The notes under the pieces were generated by a model, which searched no databases, was not told where the DNA came from, and was given only the letters and a program-made list of their open reading frames with translations. Made by a program: the position numbers and the translations under genes. Positions 63,814 through 64,000 of a stretch of 64,000 bases of DNA are shown here, in pieces. Every line of letters starts with the position of its first letter. Position 1 is the first letter of the stretch. The DNA comes from Paenibacillus sp. UNC451MF (lineage in GTDB: Bacteria; Bacillota; Bacilli; Paenibacillales; NBRC-103111), in contig NZ_JMLS01000012.1 in the NCBI RefSeq assembly GCF_000686845.1, forward strand, positions 206,761 through 270,760, written 5' to 3'.

Positions 63814-64000
63814 ATGAAGTTTAAGCAATCAGACGGACAAAATCAACGCATAGAACGAATTACCACTTCCCATCTTGTTGTAGGCATCGATATGGCAAAA
63901 GAAGTCCATGTAGCTCAAGCTACGAATTTTCGTGGCATTGTGCTTTCCAGTAAACATCTTTCTTTTAAAAATACAATTGAGGGATTCGAAAAACTGCAAC
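63814..64000 (+). mobile_element. IS110-family transposase, 5' part, running off the window
   Basis: ATG 63814, AAGGAGG upstream. The visible 62 residues include HLVVGIDMAKEVHVAQA, the first RuvC-like strand with the catalytic Asp of DEDD transposases of the IS110 family, and a following segment (LSSKHLSFKNTIEGFEKL) that is also typical. The element's left end should lie between the TetR fragment (63671) and about 63745. Insertion sits at the edge of the deletion scar. Confidence 0.85.

Overview
The window looks like a chromosomal segment of a spore-forming Firmicute, most probably Paenibacillus or a close relative. The grounds are an intact sporulation sigma-K gene, a LipL-type octanoyltransferase, YesM/YesN-style sensor-regulator pairs next to extracellular sugar-binding lipoproteins, strong AGGAGG ribosome-binding sites with many GTG/TTG starts, and moderate GC. 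The genus is inferred from gene content; no marker sequence was compared. I saw no tRNA, rRNA or CRISPR array.

Layout. 1-10.5 kb: 3' end of a U32 peptidase/tRNA-hydroxylation gene, a chemoreceptor, a class B penicillin-binding protein, a convergent sensor kinase, a metallophosphoesterase, a DoxX protein behind a clear operator, a DUF2157/GDYxxLxY membrane pair, and a 53-residue membrane peptide behind four 11-bp-phased TTCAG repeats. 10.5-17 kb: a minus-strand operon of MarR regulator, EmrA-like and EmrB-like proteins, a MacA-like adaptor and a large secreted protein, next to a second marR. 17-24.4 kb: lipL, an esterase and the pyruvate dehydrogenase operon pdhA-pdhB-pdhC-pdhD. LipL (lipoylation) and PDH (lipoylated) are functionally linked. 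The pdhB-pdhC gap is 533 bases of strongly self-complementary sequence. 24.5-31 kb: a binding protein, YesM kinase, YesN regulator and GPH sugar transporter. 31-36 kb: TetR regulator, HlyD adaptor, ABC-2 permease and a second copy of the large secreted protein. 36-42.3 kb: IclR regulator, a polyamine-type ABC importer and an M20 peptidase whose centre is GC-rich. 42-46.7 kb: small housekeeping genes, sigK and a TIM-barrel isomerase.

46.9-55.6 kb is accessory in character. It holds hypothetical genes, a broken rsgA-like start, a possible 14-residue peptide gene, a gene-cassette-like unit around a DUF2199 gene, an ECF sigma/DUF4179 pair, and at least seven copies of a dispersed repeat built around CTAACGGGCAG. 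55.6-63.1 kb is a two-component system, lipoprotein, sugar-type ABC importer without ATPase, and an HlyD/MacA-like adaptor. 63.1-64 kb is a scar of zeta-toxin and TetR fragments followed by the start of an IS110-family element with a structured leader.

The least explained signals are the two large hairpins inside the pdh operon, the pairing of one secreted-protein family with two different export operons, the cassette-like unit at 50.25-50.99 kb, and the structured leader of the IS110 element.
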